Shown: one piece after another, positions 36,046-46,462 of the stretch | Position numbering within the stretch: the first letter of the stretch is position 1 | Layout: every line of letters begins with the position of its first letter | Assembly (NCBI RefSeq): GCF_021531695.1 | Contig: NZ_JADYUI010000004.1 | Span: 118,756-182,755 of the forward strand | Origin: Roseburia hominis | GTDB lineage: Bacteria > Bacillota > Clostridia > Lachnospirales > Lachnospiraceae | Direction: 5' to 3' | DNA: 64,000 nt | Position numbers and translations under genes: made by a program | Notes under the pieces: model-generated | Told to the model about the DNA's origin: nothing | Database searches by the model: none | Seen by the model: only the letters and a program-made list of their open reading frames with translations

Positions 36046-36127
36046 GAGGGCAGGTTATTTGGAACCGACCTCCCAAAAGTTAGATTTCTAGGTCTAACTT
36101 TTGGGGGCGGTCCAATAACCTGCCCTC
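36046..36127. terminator. Very long, near-perfect hairpin between amylase gene and hypothetical gene
   Basis: gagggcaggttatt at 36046 pairs with aataacctgccctc ending at 36127, and cccaaaagttaga pairs with tctaacttttggg, with a few bulges between. The stem is about 35 bp over an 8-base loop. The genes on both sides converge on it, and AT-rich ends allow termination both ways, but it is far longer than an ordinary terminator. Confidence 0.7.
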
Positions 36128-36160
36128 TTAATTTTACACAAAAACGTATTTCTCATCTTC

Positions 36161-36553
36161 TTAACCTGCAATAAACACTTCATCAAACATGCAATCCAAG
36201 AAACGTTTTAATAACTTCTCCATATTATCAAAATAAACTTCGGTCACAGAATTATCAAAATCCAGTTCATTTCCGATTTCCGATACAGCATCTGCAATAT
36301 CCTGATTTAAGCTGTCAACTGCATTTTCCACTATCTCTTCAAACATACAATACACATCGTTTTTCATATAAAGAATATAGTCCTCTTTCCGAATCCTGCC
36401 TTTTGCAAGATACTCATCCGTAAACATATCTCTCCCATATTCTTCTGCCACTTCGTGAAATTCATTCTTCACCACAGCATACTCTACCGGAATATAATTT
36501 TCATCGAAAAATTTTTCAAAAGATGCTTTATCTCCTGGTGTATTCTGACCCAT
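36161..36553 (-). CDS. Hypothetical acidic protein downstream of mecA
   Basis: 130 residues; the ATG at 36553 has aaggag 8 bases upstream. The protein is acidic and helical, without membrane or signal segments (VEYAVVKNEFHEVAEEYGRD, KEDYILYMKNDVYCMFEEIV, FDNMEKLLKRFLDCMFDEVF). I do not recognise a family. It follows mecA by 56 bases on the same strand, so it may be cotranscribed with it. Confidence 0.65.
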   Translation of the reverse strand: MGQNTPGDKASFEKFFDENYIPVEYAVVKNEFHEVAEEYGRDMFTDEYLAKGRIRKEDYILYMKNDVYCMFEEIVENAVDSLNQDIADAVSEIGNELDFDNSVTEVYFDNMEKLLKRFLDCMFDEVFIAG

Positions 36554-36609
36554 ACATAATTCTCCTTACTACTTTCTCATGAATCGTTGCCAATTCGTGG
36601 CTTATCCGT

Positions 36610-37341
36610 TCAATTACTGTTTTTGGTATCTTTATGCATATCTAATTCTTTCATATGTTGCAATGCTTCCTCAGGGAGTATGCACGTCCCATGCTCTAAT
36701 AAATATGCCTTCATTCTGCCATCGGAATAAATACCTCTGGTAAATTCAAGCGAAGCGCCAAGCAGTTTACATAACTGATTATTCGTCATAGGTTCTTTCG
36801 TAAGTAATAAATAATAACATTCATTACTATTTAATTTATACAAACTGTTTTCCACCGGAAAATCAATATAAATACTATCACAATACTGCATAAAATCCTG
36901 CAAAGAAGTAAATTCCAATTCATATACATCCCGGTCTAAACGCTTTTCCAAAGCGTCTTTGGTCTCATCTCGGTTAAGAAATGCCTGCTCAAATTTATTT
37001 GTACTTCTCTCCAGTGCTTCTGCTCCTTCTTTTGTTACACCTGCAAGAACTTCCACCGCAGAACGCAGATTTTTTAACATATCCACAATATTCTGCTCTT
37101 GTTTTTCCGACAAAGTAAGAGCAAGCGTATGATTCTCCAGCACCGCAACCTGCACGGAAATCGGTCCCCCCTGTACCTTATAATCCACTTCCTGCTGTGC
37201 CATTGAAATAATCTTCTTTAAAAAATCTTCGGTCTTCCCTTTGTTATTCAAAAAATCTTCCAGTTCCAGACCATTCTCATTCAACTCACTTTCAGAAATC
37301 AGGCAACGAACAGTTTCCTCATCAATTCGTTTAAATCTCAT
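36610..37341 (-). CDS. mecA: MecA family adaptor protein
   Basis: 243 residues. The MecA start (MRFKRIDEETVRCLISESELNENGLELEDF) and the C-terminal ClpC-binding half (LYKLNSNECYYLLLTKEP with the following helical segment) are clear. MecA delivers substrates to ClpC-ClpP; in Bacillus it controls competence. The middle (about 95-130) is a variable charged linker. ClpP and ClpX are encoded at 44-46 kb; ClpC is not in the window. It is divergent from dinB. Confidence 0.88.
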   Translation of the reverse strand: MRFKRIDEETVRCLISESELNENGLELEDFLNNKGKTEDFLKKIISMAQQEVDYKVQGGPISVQVAVLENHTLALTLSEKQEQNIVDMLKNLRSAVEVLAGVTKEGAEALERSTNKFEQAFLNRDETKDALEKRLDRDVYELEFTSLQDFMQYCDSIYIDFPVENSLYKLNSNECYYLLLTKEPMTNNQLCKLLGASLEFTRGIYSDGRMKAYLLEHGTCILPEEALQHMKELDMHKDTKNSN

Positions 37342-37426
37342 ACACTCCCTCCTCTCTGCTTCTTCCCTTTTTGTCTGTTATCTTATACTATACAATAAAA
37401 TGAAAATTATTTCAACACCGTTTTAC

Positions 37427-37464
37427 AAACATATGTTCACATTTTGTTTTATTTATGTTATACT
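37427..37464 (+). promoter_or_regulatory. dinB: dinB promoter with probable LexA (SOS) box
   Basis: TTCACA (37436-37441), 17 bases, TATACT (37459-37464). Overlapping the -35 is AAACATATGTTC (37427-37438), which differs in one base from the Gram-positive LexA box GAACATATGTTC. LexA binding would repress dinB until DNA damage. Confidence 0.65.
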
Positions 37465-37497
37465 AATATGAAAGAATAACCTTTTCCGTGCTTTTGC

Positions 37498-37547
37498 TGT
37501 ATAAGAAATTCCTTGAAATTTCCTATACAACAAAAAATTTCTTATAC
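37498..37547 (+). promoter_or_regulatory. dinB leader with mutually exclusive hairpins
   Basis: The arm 37498-37511 can pair with 37516-37529 (12 of 14) or, as a perfect 12-bp stem, gtataagaaatt (37499-37510) with 37536-37547. The two folds exclude each other and lie just before the ribosome site of dinB. Confidence 0.45.
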
Positions 37548-37570
37548 CTATAACAAGAAAGGATTTTTAC

Positions 37571-38881
37571 ATGACTCCGATTATTTTTCATATTGATGTT
37601 AATTCTGCTTTTTTAAGCTGGACATCTGTTGACAATTTAGAAAACAATCATAACGATGGCATTGATTTGCGAACAATTCCGGCCATTATAGGCGGCAATC
37701 GGGAAAACCGCCATGGTATCGTATTGGCAAAATCCGAATCTGCCAAAACATTTGGTATCCATACCGGAGAACCTGTTGCTTCTGCCCTCCGTAAATGTCC
37801 TTTTCTTGTTATTCAGGCTCCAAATCATAAGCTATATAAAGAATACAGCAACAAAATGATGAACCTTTTACACACCTACACTCCTGATATTGAGCAGTTA
37901 TCGATTGATGAATGCTTTCTTGATTTCACACCGATTGCAGCTCGTTACACTTCTCCTATCGAAGCTGCGACTATAATAAAAGAAGATATCAAATCCCAGT
38001 TTCATTTTACCGTAAACATTGGAATTGCCAACAATAAATTATTGGCAAAAATGGCAAGTGATTTCAAAAAGCCGGATCGCATCCATACTTTATTCAAGGA
38101 TGAAATTCCCGTCAAAATGTGGCCTCTTCCAGTCGATGACCTCTATATGGTCGGCCACTCCAGTGCTGAGCGCTTAAAGAGCTTTGGCATTCGTACCATC
38201 GGTGAACTTGCACATACTGACACTGACTTTTTACAACGCGAATTCAAAAGCCACGGGACTCAGATGTGGGAATACGCGAATGGAATCGACCATAGCGTTG
38301 TAGATTCCGCAAAACACGAATTAAAAGGAATCGGCAATTCCATCACTTTAGGAGAAGATATCAAGGATTTTGATTCCGCAAAACAGGTTCTCTTAAGTCT
38401 TTCCGAAACTGTTTCTGAACGCTTACGAAATTCCAACCAACTTGCACAGAATATTACCGTAGAAATCAAATATAGTGATTTTTCATCCAACTCTCATCAA
38501 ATGCCGCTTTTTTCACCTACCAATACGACGAAGGGCATTTATGAAGCATCCTGCCAGCTTTTTTTAGAACTATGGAACAAACGTCCTCTTCGTTTACTTG
38601 GAATCCGTACCGGAAAACTTCTCCCGGAGGATGCCCCGATCCAAATGAATATTTTTGACTTTACAGATAACATAAATACTTCAAAACAAGTATCACAGGA
38701 AAAATCTATATCCACTTCGTCCACCTCAAATCAGGATACAAAAAAACGCCTGCAACAGCTGGATGCTGCCGTAGACGCTATCAGACTCCGTTATGGGAAA
38801 AATGCAATTGTTCGCGGCAGTCTCCTTAACAGCCAATCCAAAAAGTCCGAAGAAGATTCTTCCAAAGAAACTGACCTTTAA
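37571..38881 (+). CDS. dinB: Y-family DNA polymerase IV
   Basis: 436 residues. Y-family palm motifs: FHIDVNSAFLSW (first metal Asp) and LSIDECFLDFT (Asp-Glu). The thumb HhH (MVGHSSAERLKSFGIRTIGEL) and little-finger domain follow. It carries out error-prone translesion synthesis. The C-terminal tail of about 60 residues is polar and less conserved. The last bases and stop codon lie in the duplicated copy of the znuB 3' end. A probable SOS box lies in its promoter. Confidence 0.93.
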   Translation: MTPIIFHIDVNSAFLSWTSVDNLENNHNDGIDLRTIPAIIGGNRENRHGIVLAKSESAKTFGIHTGEPVASALRKCPFLVIQAPNHKLYKEYSNKMMNLLHTYTPDIEQLSIDECFLDFTPIAARYTSPIEAATIIKEDIKSQFHFTVNIGIANNKLLAKMASDFKKPDRIHTLFKDEIPVKMWPLPVDDLYMVGHSSAERLKSFGIRTIGELAHTDTDFLQREFKSHGTQMWEYANGIDHSVVDSAKHELKGIGNSITLGEDIKDFDSAKQVLLSLSETVSERLRNSNQLAQNITVEIKYSDFSSNSHQMPLFSPTNTTKGIYEASCQLFLELWNKRPLRLLGIRTGKLLPEDAPIQMNIFDFTDNINTSKQVSQEKSISTSSTSNQDTKKRLQQLDAAVDAIRLRYGKNAIVRGSLLNSQSKKSEEDSSKETDL

Positions 38882-38977
38882 TTCCCATGTGTTATTTTCT
38901 GGTATGCAAATTTTGAGGAATTGACACCCACCCTCTTGCGGCTTTAATTCCCATGTGTTATTTTCTGGTATGCAAAT
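38876..38977. repeat. 36-bp direct repeat, duplicated znuB 3' end
   Basis: 38876-38911 and 38942-38977 are identical over 36 bases (start ctttaattcccatgtg, end tctggtatgcaaat), 66 bases apart. The second copy encodes the real C terminus of ZnuB (FAYQKITHGN, stop). The first copy overlaps the dinB stop. The 30 bases between hold gaggaattgacacccaccct. Confidence 0.9.
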
Positions 38978-39765
38978 GTCAAAAAATAGATTAGAGATGC
39001 AATAATAATAATCATAGGCCCTGTCGCGACATTAGTAAAATAAGAAATAATAAGTCCCAATACACCCGAAAATACCGAGAATAAAATAGCAAAAAAATGA
39101 TATTCCCGCATATTCACTGCAAGATTTCTACTGCTTGCTGCCGGCAAAATCAAAAGCGCATTGATAATCAGAATACCGACCCACTTAATGGAAAGCATTA
39201 CGATTACTGCAATCAATACCGCAAACAGGTTCTCCAGCAATGAAACCGGAATATGCCGGCTTTTCGCCAACGTTCTGTTAATACTGATTGCATTTAGTTT
39301 ATTAAATGCAATTGTCCAGAAAATCAAAGTAATCGCGAATATTATAATAAGATACACAATTTCTTTCTTGGTAATACTTAAAATATCTCCCACCAGCAAA
39401 CTGGAATATTTGCTGAAATTTCCTCCTTTTGATAAAATGGCAAGCCCAATTGCTACCGAACATGAAGAAAATACCGAAATAATCGTATCTGTGGATGCCG
39501 TACTCTTGCTACTGATTTTATTTAACAATAATGCAAAGATAATCGCAAAAATAATCATGGAAAGATTTGTATCTGTTACCCCGAGAACTACTCCAATGGC
39601 AATTCCCGTAAGTGCAGAATGTCCAAGTGCATCCGAAAAAAATGCCATTTTCCGATTCACAATCATAGTCCCAAGAATTCCAAAGAGTGGTGTAATAATT
39701 AAGACTGCCCAGAATGCATTCCTCATAAAACCGTATTGCCACCAGTCTGTAAAAAACGCTAGCAT
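38944..39765 (-). CDS. znuB: Zinc/manganese-type ABC transporter permease (ABC-3 family)
   Basis: 273 residues with eight or so membrane helices of the ABC-3 family (ALGHSALTGIAIGVVLG with the coupling region, WVGILIINALLILPAAS, near residue 200). It forms the membrane channel for a divalent metal, with ZnuC and ZnuA encoded upstream. Its start overlaps the end of znuC by 7 bases. The 3' end is duplicated next to dinB. Zinc is preferred by name convention; manganese cannot be excluded. Confidence 0.9.
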   Translation of the reverse strand: MLAFFTDWWQYGFMRNAFWAVLIITPLFGILGTMIVNRKMAFFSDALGHSALTGIAIGVVLGVTDTNLSMIIFAIIFALLLNKISSKSTASTDTIISVFSSCSVAIGLAILSKGGNFSKYSSLLVGDILSITKKEIVYLIIIFAITLIFWTIAFNKLNAISINRTLAKSRHIPVSLLENLFAVLIAVIVMLSIKWVGILIINALLILPAASSRNLAVNMREYHFFAILFSVFSGVLGLIISYFTNVATGPMIIIIASLIYFLTFAYQKITHGN

Positions 39766-40508
39766 CCTTCCACCTCCGTTTTTTCAAATACCTGTTTCAT
39801 CTCATCGGAATGAAATACTTCTCCGACCGTTCCCTGTTTTAAAATTGCATGATTCAATAATACTACCTTATCCGCGTATTTTGCCACATAGTCCAGATCA
39901 TGTGAGATTAAAACAATTGCCAGATCAAAATGTTTCTTTAAATAATCAATTGTTTTATAAAACAATTCTGTACCATTTTGATCAATTCCGGAAATCGGCT
40001 CATCTAAAAGTAACAGATTTGGCTCATCCATAATTGCCATCGAAAGTAATACTCTTTGCAGTTCACCTCCGGATAGATTGGAAACCTGTTTATCAATCAG
40101 ATAATCCGCCTCGAAAACCGTAAGCATTTCCTTTATTTCCCGATACAGTTTTTTATTTTTCTTTAGAAATACCGGAAACCCAGACTGATAACTTGCTATC
40201 ATATCATAAACGCTCAGTGGTGTATTCTTTTCAATATTAAGACTTTGCGGCACATAGCCAATTTTAAGCTTTTGGATTTTACCGTCTTCCCTGTCTTTAA
40301 ATTCAATATTTCCAGTATGCGGAATATCTCCAAGAATTGCTTTGATAAGCGTCGATTTTCCGGCTCCATTTTTCCCGATAATTGCAGTTAATGTTCCACA
40401 GTGAATATGAAGGTTGACATCGTCTAAAATCATCTGTTCTCCCATTGTAACGCCCAGATGATTTATTTTTATACAATGAAGCCCACATGGTTCAATGATT
40501 TTCCTCAT
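39759..40508 (-). CDS. znuC: Zinc/manganese-type ABC transporter ATP-binding protein
   Basis: 249 residues. Walker A IGKNGAGKSTLIKAI, Q-loop GYVPQSLN, signature NLSGGELQRVLLS, Walker B LLLLDEPISG and the switch His (ISHDL) are all present. It drives metal import through the permease next to it. Its start overlaps the end of znuA by 17 bases. The ATG has ggagg 9 bases before it. Confidence 0.95.
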   Translation of the reverse strand: MRKIIEPCGLHCIKINHLGVTMGEQMILDDVNLHIHCGTLTAIIGKNGAGKSTLIKAILGDIPHTGNIEFKDREDGKIQKLKIGYVPQSLNIEKNTPLSVYDMIASYQSGFPVFLKKNKKLYREIKEMLTVFEADYLIDKQVSNLSGGELQRVLLSMAIMDEPNLLLLDEPISGIDQNGTELFYKTIDYLKKHFDLAIVLISHDLDYVAKYADKVVLLNHAILKQGTVGEVFHSDEMKQVFEKTEVEGC

Positions 40509-41403
40509 ATCCGAATGCCTCCTTCAATTTTGCAATATTTTGCTCCATACCATGAAGATAACTGTCCATGGCACCATCTCCACGTACTAAAGTGTCAAGA
40601 TAAATGACCTTCGCATCCGTCTCTTTCTCTACCGTATCACCCATATCTTTTCCATAAAGTTCCTCAGCAAGAACCACGCTCACCTTATCACTTTCAATCA
40701 CCTGCATGACCTCTGCCACTTCTCCGGCACTAACCTGACGCTCTTCATCCAAATCCATGACAATGCTTACCTGCATTCCAAGTTCATCCGCAACATAATC
40801 ATAAGCTTCATGAAAAATAACAATATTTTGTCCTTCCGTTACCAACTTTAACTCATTTATTTCCTGTTCCAGAACATCCAGCTTTGTCAGATATGCGTTC
40901 GCATTCTCCGTAAACTGTTTCGCTTCTGTCGGCATTAATTCCCCAAGTTTTTCTGCAATCGTCTGCACCTGTATCTCATAATCACTTACATTCATCCATA
41001 CATGTGCATTATCCTCTAACATCGCAATCTTTTCACTGGTGTTGATAATTGCCAACGTATCATATTGCTTTGCGACATCATCTAAGAAACTCTCAATTCC
41101 GCCACCATTTACAATAAACACATCTGCCCCTGATAAAAGCCGCATATCCTGTGGTGTCAATTGATAATCATGTAAACATCCTGTCTGTGGCTCACTTAAA
41201 TTCTTTAAAGTCACATCCTTAGAATCACCTATCACATTCATTGCTGCAACATACATCGGATAAAAGGAAGTGACTACAACGTATTCTTTTTTTTCATTTT
41301 CCCGTTCATGGTTTACATAAATATTTGTCAGCCCAATCCCACAAAAAAGCAGACAAATAAGCATTATCATAGTAAAAACATATTTATTTCTTATTTTCTT
41401 CAT
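40492..41403 (-). CDS. znuA: Metal ABC transporter substrate-binding protein (ZnuA-like)
   Basis: 303 residues from the ATG at 41403; an ATG nine bases earlier lies on the ribosome site aggaagga. A hydrophobic leader is followed by the cluster 9 binding-protein fold. Metal ligands: His of CLHDYQLTPQD, His of HVWMNV, His of IFHEAYDYVADELGM, and an acid in the LAEELYGKDMG region. The long His-rich loop of many zinc binders is missing. The leader (LLFCGIGLTN) is a poor lipobox, so anchoring is uncertain. It follows ysxC after 31 bases. Confidence 0.9.
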   Translation of the reverse strand: MKKIRNKYVFTMIMLICLLFCGIGLTNIYVNHERENEKKEYVVVTSFYPMYVAAMNVIGDSKDVTLKNLSEPQTGCLHDYQLTPQDMRLLSGADVFIVNGGGIESFLDDVAKQYDTLAIINTSEKIAMLEDNAHVWMNVSDYEIQVQTIAEKLGELMPTEAKQFTENANAYLTKLDVLEQEINELKLVTEGQNIVIFHEAYDYVADELGMQVSIVMDLDEERQVSAGEVAEVMQVIESDKVSVVLAEELYGKDMGDTVEKETDAKVIYLDTLVRGDGAMDSYLHGMEQNIAKLKEAFGYEENH

Positions 41404-41434
41404 GCAAACCATTCCTTCCTTTCAGTTCAATAAC

Positions 41435-42043
41435 CTACTTTTTCTTTTCTTCCGGCACATAACCAATTAACTCATCCATTAATGCCCAGATTTCATCACG
41501 CCCTTGTTTTGTCACTGCAGAAAACGGAATAACTGTCGTGTTCGGCTTTAACTTTAATCCTTCTTTTACAGTTTTTAGTGCTTTCGGAACCTGACTTCTT
41601 TTTAATTTATCCAGCTTTGTTGCAATAATAATCGGATCATATCCCTGATAGACAATCCATTCATACATCATCTTATCGTTTGCGGATGGTTCATGTCTGA
41701 TATCAATAAGCAGAAAGACCGCCTTTAACTGTTTTGACACATGGAGATAATTTTCAATCATTTTTCCCCATTTCTTCTTCTCTGACTCAGAAACCTTAGC
41801 ATAACCATATCCCGGAAGATCCACTAAATACATCAACTGATTAATATTATAAAAATTAATCGTCTGTGTCTTTCCCGGCTGTGAAGATGTTCTGGCTAAT
41901 GATTTTCGATTCATAAGTCCATTAATTAAAGAAGATTTTCCTACATTTGATTTCCCTGCAAATGCAATTTCCGGTAACTTATTATCCGGTATGGTACTGG
42001 TGATACCACAAACAGTTTCCAACTCTACATTCTTAATAACCAT
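41435..42043 (-). CDS. ysxC: Ribosome biogenesis GTPase YsxC/EngB
   Basis: 202 residues. G1 [13 protein letters not shown]3 DLPGYG, G4 TKLDK and G5 (FSA) are in place with normal spacing. The protein helps assemble the 50S subunit. The order lon then ysxC is widely kept in Firmicutes and the gap is 12 bases, so it is the last gene of the Clp/Lon group before the metal transporter. Confidence 0.95.
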   Translation of the reverse strand: MVIKNVELETVCGITSTIPDNKLPEIAFAGKSNVGKSSLINGLMNRKSLARTSSQPGKTQTINFYNINQLMYLVDLPGYGYAKVSESEKKKWGKMIENYLHVSKQLKAVFLLIDIRHEPSANDKMMYEWIVYQGYDPIIIATKLDKLKRSQVPKALKTVKEGLKLKPNTTVIPFSAVTKQGRDEIWALMDELIGYVPEEKKK

Positions 42044-42055
42044 AATTTCCTCTTT

Positions 42056-44371
42056 CTATTTCACAAACGCCACGTCTAAAACCTCTGCCATTGTTTCCAC
42101 AAAAACAATCGACATTCCTTTTTTGATTTCTGCCGAAATTTCTTCGATATCTTTTTCATTTTTCTTTGGTACACACACGGTTGTAATTCCGGCATTTTTG
42201 GCTGCAAGCAGTTTTTCCTTCAGCCCTCCGATTGGAAGTACCCGACCACGTAACGTAATTTCGCCTGTCATTGCAACATCAGCTCTTACCGGTGTCTTCG
42301 TGATAGCAGAAAGCATTGCCGTTGCCATTGTAATTCCGGCAGATGGTCCATCTTTCGGTACCGCCCCCTCCGGAATATGTATGTGAATATCATGCTCCGT
42401 GAAGAAATCTTTTTTAATATGATACTCATCACTAATCGAACGAATATAACTGATTCCTGCCTCTGCCGATTCCTTCATCACATCCCCAAGCTGACCGGTC
42501 AGTTTGAACTCACCCTTTCCGGGCATAATATTAACTTCAATTTCCAAAGTATCACCGCCCACACTTGTCCATGCAAGTCCACGAACGATACCGATTTCAT
42601 CTGTCTCATTCTTTAAATCATAGGTATATTTTATTTTACCAAGGTATTTTTCAAGATTCTGCTCCGTAATTCGTATTTTTTTCTTCTTACCGTCATAAAT
42701 TTCTCTGGCTGCTTTTCTCGCAATTTCTCCAAGCTTACGCTCTAAATTTCTTACCCCGGCTTCCCTTGTATAACCACGGATAATTGTTTTCATCGCCGCA
42801 TCACTGATATGAAGCTGTTCTTTTTTCAACCCATTCTTTTGCACTTGTTTCTGTAGCAAATGCTCTTTTGCAATATGTTCTTTTTCGTTTTCCGTATAAC
42901 TTGTAACTTCAATTAACTCCATACGGTCAAGCAACGGGCGCGGAATATCCTGCGCAGAATTTGCAGTTGCAATAAACAATACCTCTGACAAATCAATTGG
43001 AATTTCTACATAATGATCACGGAACTTATTGTTTTGTTCGGCATCTAAAACCTCTAACAATGCAGACGACGTATCTCCCTTGTAATCACTGCTTACTTTA
43101 TCAATTTCATCTAAAAGCATTAACGGATTCTTGACACCCGCACTACGAAGCCCATTTACAATACGCCCGGGCATTGCCCCGACATATGTTCTTCTATGAC
43201 CTCTTATCTCCGCTTCATCACGCACCCCGCCAAGACAAATACGCACATACTCCTTATTCAATGCCTTTGCAACCGAACGTGCAATGCTTGTCTTTCCGGT
43301 TCCCGGAGGTCCTACCAGGCAGATAATCGGACTCTCTCCTTTTTTTGTCAGATTACGCACCGCAAGAAACTCTAACATTCTTGTTTTCACTTTTTCCATT
43401 CCGTAATGATCTTCATTTAAAATATTTTCTGCATTTTTTAAATCCTTATTATCTTTCGATTCCTTATTCCATGGCAATTCCAATAAGGTTTCAATATAAC
43501 CTCTTACCACAGCACTCTCAGACGAACTGGAACTTATATTTTTAAAACGAAGAATTTCTTTTTTTATTTTATCTTTTACTTCTTTATCTGCTTTTAATTT
43601 CTTAAGTTCATCCAGAAAATGATCTGCATCATTTTCCGTATTTTCTTCTCCTAATTCCTCACGAATCAATTTCATCTGCTCACGCAGAATATATTCCTTT
43701 TGATGCTTATCAATTCTTTCCTTTACTTTCGCCTGGAAATTATTCTTTAAATCTATAATCTGAATTTCATTTAACAAAATCTCCACCAGCACACCATAAC
43801 GTTCCGTCAATGTCACTGCTTCTAAGATTCTTTGTTTTTGCTCAAAATGAACCGGTAAGTTATTGGAAATCTGATCCATTACCTTTTCTAAGTCAGTTGC
43901 TTCCTGCACCTGTCTTAAAAATTCTTTGCTCATCTTTTGATTAACCTGACAATACCCCACAAATGCTTCCTGAACCCCTCTAAGCATTGCTTCTTTTTCT
44001 TTATCCGATAAATCTTCGGCTACTTCGGTAAGTGGCTCTACTTCTGCCAAAAGATACTTCTCTTCCTCTGAAAAACACTTTAATTCAGCGCGCATGGTTC
44101 CCTCTACTAAAACCCGCACAATATTATTCTGCATTTTGATTACCTGCTTAATTGAGGCAATCATACCTATTCTATATAAACCATCAATGGTTGGCTCTTC
44201 TTCCTCCGCCTCTTTTTGTGTGACAAGAAAAATTTCTTCCGTCTCATGCATTGCCTGTTCTATGGCATAAACGGATTTTTCCCTGCTGACATCAAAATGA
44301 GCAATCATTCCTGGAAGAATGGTCATTCCTCGAAGCGCAACCGCCGGAATACTTTTCCTATGTTCACTCAT
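42056..44371 (-). CDS. lon: ATP-dependent endopeptidase La
   Basis: 771 residues. LON substrate domain at the N terminus ([20 protein letters not shown]), AAA+ with [18 protein letters not shown] and Walker [11 protein letters not shown], and the serine protease domain with catalytic Ser in [17 protein letters not shown] and Lys in [10 protein letters not shown]. It degrades damaged and regulatory proteins. Downstream of clpX with a hairpin in between. Confidence 0.97.
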   Translation of the reverse strand: MSEHRKSIPAVALRGMTILPGMIAHFDVSREKSVYAIEQAMHETEEIFLVTQKEAEEEEPTIDGLYRIGMIASIKQVIKMQNNIVRVLVEGTMRAELKCFSEEEKYLLAEVEPLTEVAEDLSDKEKEAMLRGVQEAFVGYCQVNQKMSKEFLRQVQEATDLEKVMDQISNNLPVHFEQKQRILEAVTLTERYGVLVEILLNEIQIIDLKNNFQAKVKERIDKHQKEYILREQMKLIREELGEENTENDADHFLDELKKLKADKEVKDKIKKEILRFKNISSSSSESAVVRGYIETLLELPWNKESKDNKDLKNAENILNEDHYGMEKVKTRMLEFLAVRNLTKKGESPIICLVGPPGTGKTSIARSVAKALNKEYVRICLGGVRDEAEIRGHRRTYVGAMPGRIVNGLRSAGVKNPLMLLDEIDKVSSDYKGDTSSALLEVLDAEQNNKFRDHYVEIPIDLSEVLFIATANSAQDIPRPLLDRMELIEVTSYTENEKEHIAKEHLLQKQVQKNGLKKEQLHISDAAMKTIIRGYTREAGVRNLERKLGEIARKAAREIYDGKKKKIRITEQNLEKYLGKIKYTYDLKNETDEIGIVRGLAWTSVGGDTLEIEVNIMPGKGEFKLTGQLGDVMKESAEAGISYIRSISDEYHIKKDFFTEHDIHIHIPEGAVPKDGPSAGITMATAMLSAITKTPVRADVAMTGEITLRGRVLPIGGLKEKLLAAKNAGITTVCVPKKNEKDIEEISAEIKKGMSIVFVETMAEVLDVAFVK

Positions 44372-44403
44372 AATCCTCTTCCTTTTATTTTCGCTTTAGA
44401 AAC

Positions 44404-44434
44404 GATAAACTGCCTGGAAACCAAGCAGTTTATC
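44404..44434. terminator. Hairpin between clpX and lon
   Basis: gataaactgc (44404-44413) and gcagtttatc (44425-44434) form a perfect 10-bp stem with an inner tgg/cca. The T tract on the minus strand is weak (gtttct), so it may attenuate or process the message rather than end it. Confidence 0.6.
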
Positions 44435-44495
44435 CACTATTTTTATTTAATTTATACAAATATTGATGAGCGTTTCCAAAAACGCATTCTCATCA

Positions 44496-45758
44496 TCAGG
44501 CGCTCTTTTCTGCCTCTTCACAAGTCGTCAACAATGCCGGTGCATGCTCTGTGACTGTTTCTTTGGTAATGACACACTTTGCAATTGTTTCATCCGATGG
44601 AATCTTGTACATTAAATCCATCATTGTTTCCTCAATAATAGCGCGAAGTCCTCTCGCTCCGGTCTTACGCTCCATGGTTTTCTCCGCAATCGCTTCAATT
44701 GCCTCCTGCTCAAATTCAAGCTCTACGCCATCTAACTCAAACAACTTTTTGTATTGTTTTACCAAAGAATTCTTTGGCTCTGTTAAAATACGAACCATTG
44801 CTTCTTTATCCAGCAAATCCAAAGAAACAATAACCGGAACACGTCCCACAAACTCCGGAATCAAGCCAAATTTCATAAAATCCTGCGGCAAAGCCTTTTT
44901 AAACAGCTCACCTACATTTTTTCCGTCCTTTTCCGTTAAAACGCCATTAAATCCAATCGTCTTTTCATCCATACGGTTTTCAATGATTTTATCCAAACCA
45001 TCAAATGCGCCACCACAAATAAATAAAATATTCGTGGTATCAATCTGAATTAATTCCTGCTGTGGATGTTTTCTCCCGCCTTGCGGTGGTACGGAAGCAA
45101 TCGTTCCTTCTAAAATTTTAAGCAATGCCTGCTGTACACCTTCACCGGATACATCTCGCGTAATTGATACATTTTCAGATTTCTTCGTAATCTTATCAAT
45201 CTCATCAATATAAATAATACCACATTGCGCTCTTGCAATATCATAATCGGCCGCCTGGATTAATTTTAAAAGTATATTTTCTACATCCTCACCTACATAA
45301 CCTGCTTCGGTAAGTGTTGTTGCATCTGCAATTGCAAACGGTACATTTAACACTCTTGCTAACGTCTGTGCTAACAATGTTTTACCGGAACCTGTTGGTC
45401 CAAGCATTAAAATATTACTTTTCTGTAACTCGACACTGTCATCAATATCCGCCGTAATTCTTTTATAATGATTATAAACTGCAACCGAAAGTACCTTTTT
45501 TGCTGCATCCTGTCCAATAACATATTGATCCAAAAAAGCCTTCATTTCTTCCGGTTTGATCAGATTAATCTCCTGTTTTGCATCTACTTCATTTTCATCA
45601 GAATCTTCCAGTTCTTCCTCTATAATTTCTGAACAGATGTCCACACACTCATCACAAATATAAGCACCATTTGGTCCGGCAATCAGCTTTCTGACCTGCT
45701 CCTGCGATTTACCACAAAAAGAACACCTGATTTTTTCTTCACCATTTCTACCTGCCAT
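44496..45758 (-). CDS. clpX: ATP-dependent Clp protease ATP-binding subunit ClpX
   Basis: 420 residues. N-terminal zinc domain with four cysteines ([21 protein letters not shown]), Walker [16 protein letters not shown], Walker [11 protein letters not shown], pore loop GYVGEDVE, and sensor region [13 protein letters not shown]. It unfolds proteins for ClpP. Gene order clpP-clpX-lon with short gaps. Confidence 0.97.
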   Translation of the reverse strand: MAGRNGEEKIRCSFCGKSQEQVRKLIAGPNGAYICDECVDICSEIIEEELEDSDENEVDAKQEINLIKPEEMKAFLDQYVIGQDAAKKVLSVAVYNHYKRITADIDDSVELQKSNILMLGPTGSGKTLLAQTLARVLNVPFAIADATTLTEAGYVGEDVENILLKLIQAADYDIARAQCGIIYIDEIDKITKKSENVSITRDVSGEGVQQALLKILEGTIASVPPQGGRKHPQQELIQIDTTNILFICGGAFDGLDKIIENRMDEKTIGFNGVLTEKDGKNVGELFKKALPQDFMKFGLIPEFVGRVPVIVSLDLLDKEAMVRILTEPKNSLVKQYKKLFELDGVELEFEQEAIEAIAEKTMERKTGARGLRAIIEETMMDLMYKIPSDETIAKCVITKETVTEHAPALLTTCEEAEKSA

Positions 45759-45794
45759 TCAATCACCCCACTATCTATTATCATATAGACATAA

Positions 45795-45823
45795 AGGGAC
45801 AGCGCAAATTCTGTACTGTCCCT
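45795..45823. promoter_or_regulatory. Hairpin between clpP and clpX
   Basis: agggacag (45795-45802) and ctgtccct (45816-45823) pair perfectly over a 13-base loop. It may process or partly stop the clpP transcript before clpX. No long T tract follows. Confidence 0.5.
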
Positions 45824-45834
45824 ATCCTGCTTAC

Positions 45835-46422
45835 TTACTCTTTTCTGCTTGTAATAACATCATCAACTAAACCATATGCCTTAGCCTCTTCCGCTGACAT
45901 ATAGTGATCTCTTTCCGTATCTGCACATATTACGTCATATGGCTTTCCGGTATTTGCTGCCAAAATTTCATTCAACTTCTTTTTTGTCTTTAAAATATTC
46001 TCTGCAGCAATTTCAATCTCAGTTGCCTGACCTTTTGCACCACCGGATGGCTGGTGAATCATAATCTCAGCATTCGGCAATGCCAGACGTTTTCCTTTGG
46101 TACCGCCTGCTAAAAGGAATGCTCCCATGCTGGCTGCAAGCCCGATACAAATCGTAGATACATCACACTTAATATACTGCATTGTATCATAAATTGCCAT
46201 TCCGGCCGTAACCATTCCTCCCGGTGAATTAATGTATAATTGAATATCTTTTCCCGGATCTTCAGACTCAAGGAATAACAACTGCGCAACCACAAGACTT
46301 GCCGTTGTCTCATTGACTTCTTCCCCAAGGAAAATAATTCTATCTTTTAATAATCTGGAGTAGATATCGTAATTACGTTCTCCTCTGCTTGTCTGTTCAA
46401 CGACATAAGGTACTAAACTCAT
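45835..46422 (-). CDS. clpP: ATP-dependent Clp protease proteolytic subunit
   Basis: 195 residues, standard ClpP. Catalytic Ser in [14 protein letters not shown], His in [13 protein letters not shown], and Asp in the later DTERDHYMS region. It forms the tetradecameric chamber fed by ClpX or ClpC. Placed between tig (40 bases before) and clpX. Confidence 0.97.
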   Translation of the reverse strand: MSLVPYVVEQTSRGERNYDIYSRLLKDRIIFLGEEVNETTASLVVAQLLFLESEDPGKDIQLYINSPGGMVTAGMAIYDTMQYIKCDVSTICIGLAASMGAFLLAGGTKGKRLALPNAEIMIHQPSGGAKGQATEIEIAAENILKTKKKLNEILAANTGKPYDVICADTERDHYMSAEEAKAYGLVDDVITSRKE

Positions 46423-46462
46423 AATTCTTCCTCCAATCTTTCTTAATTACAGAACGAAAAGC

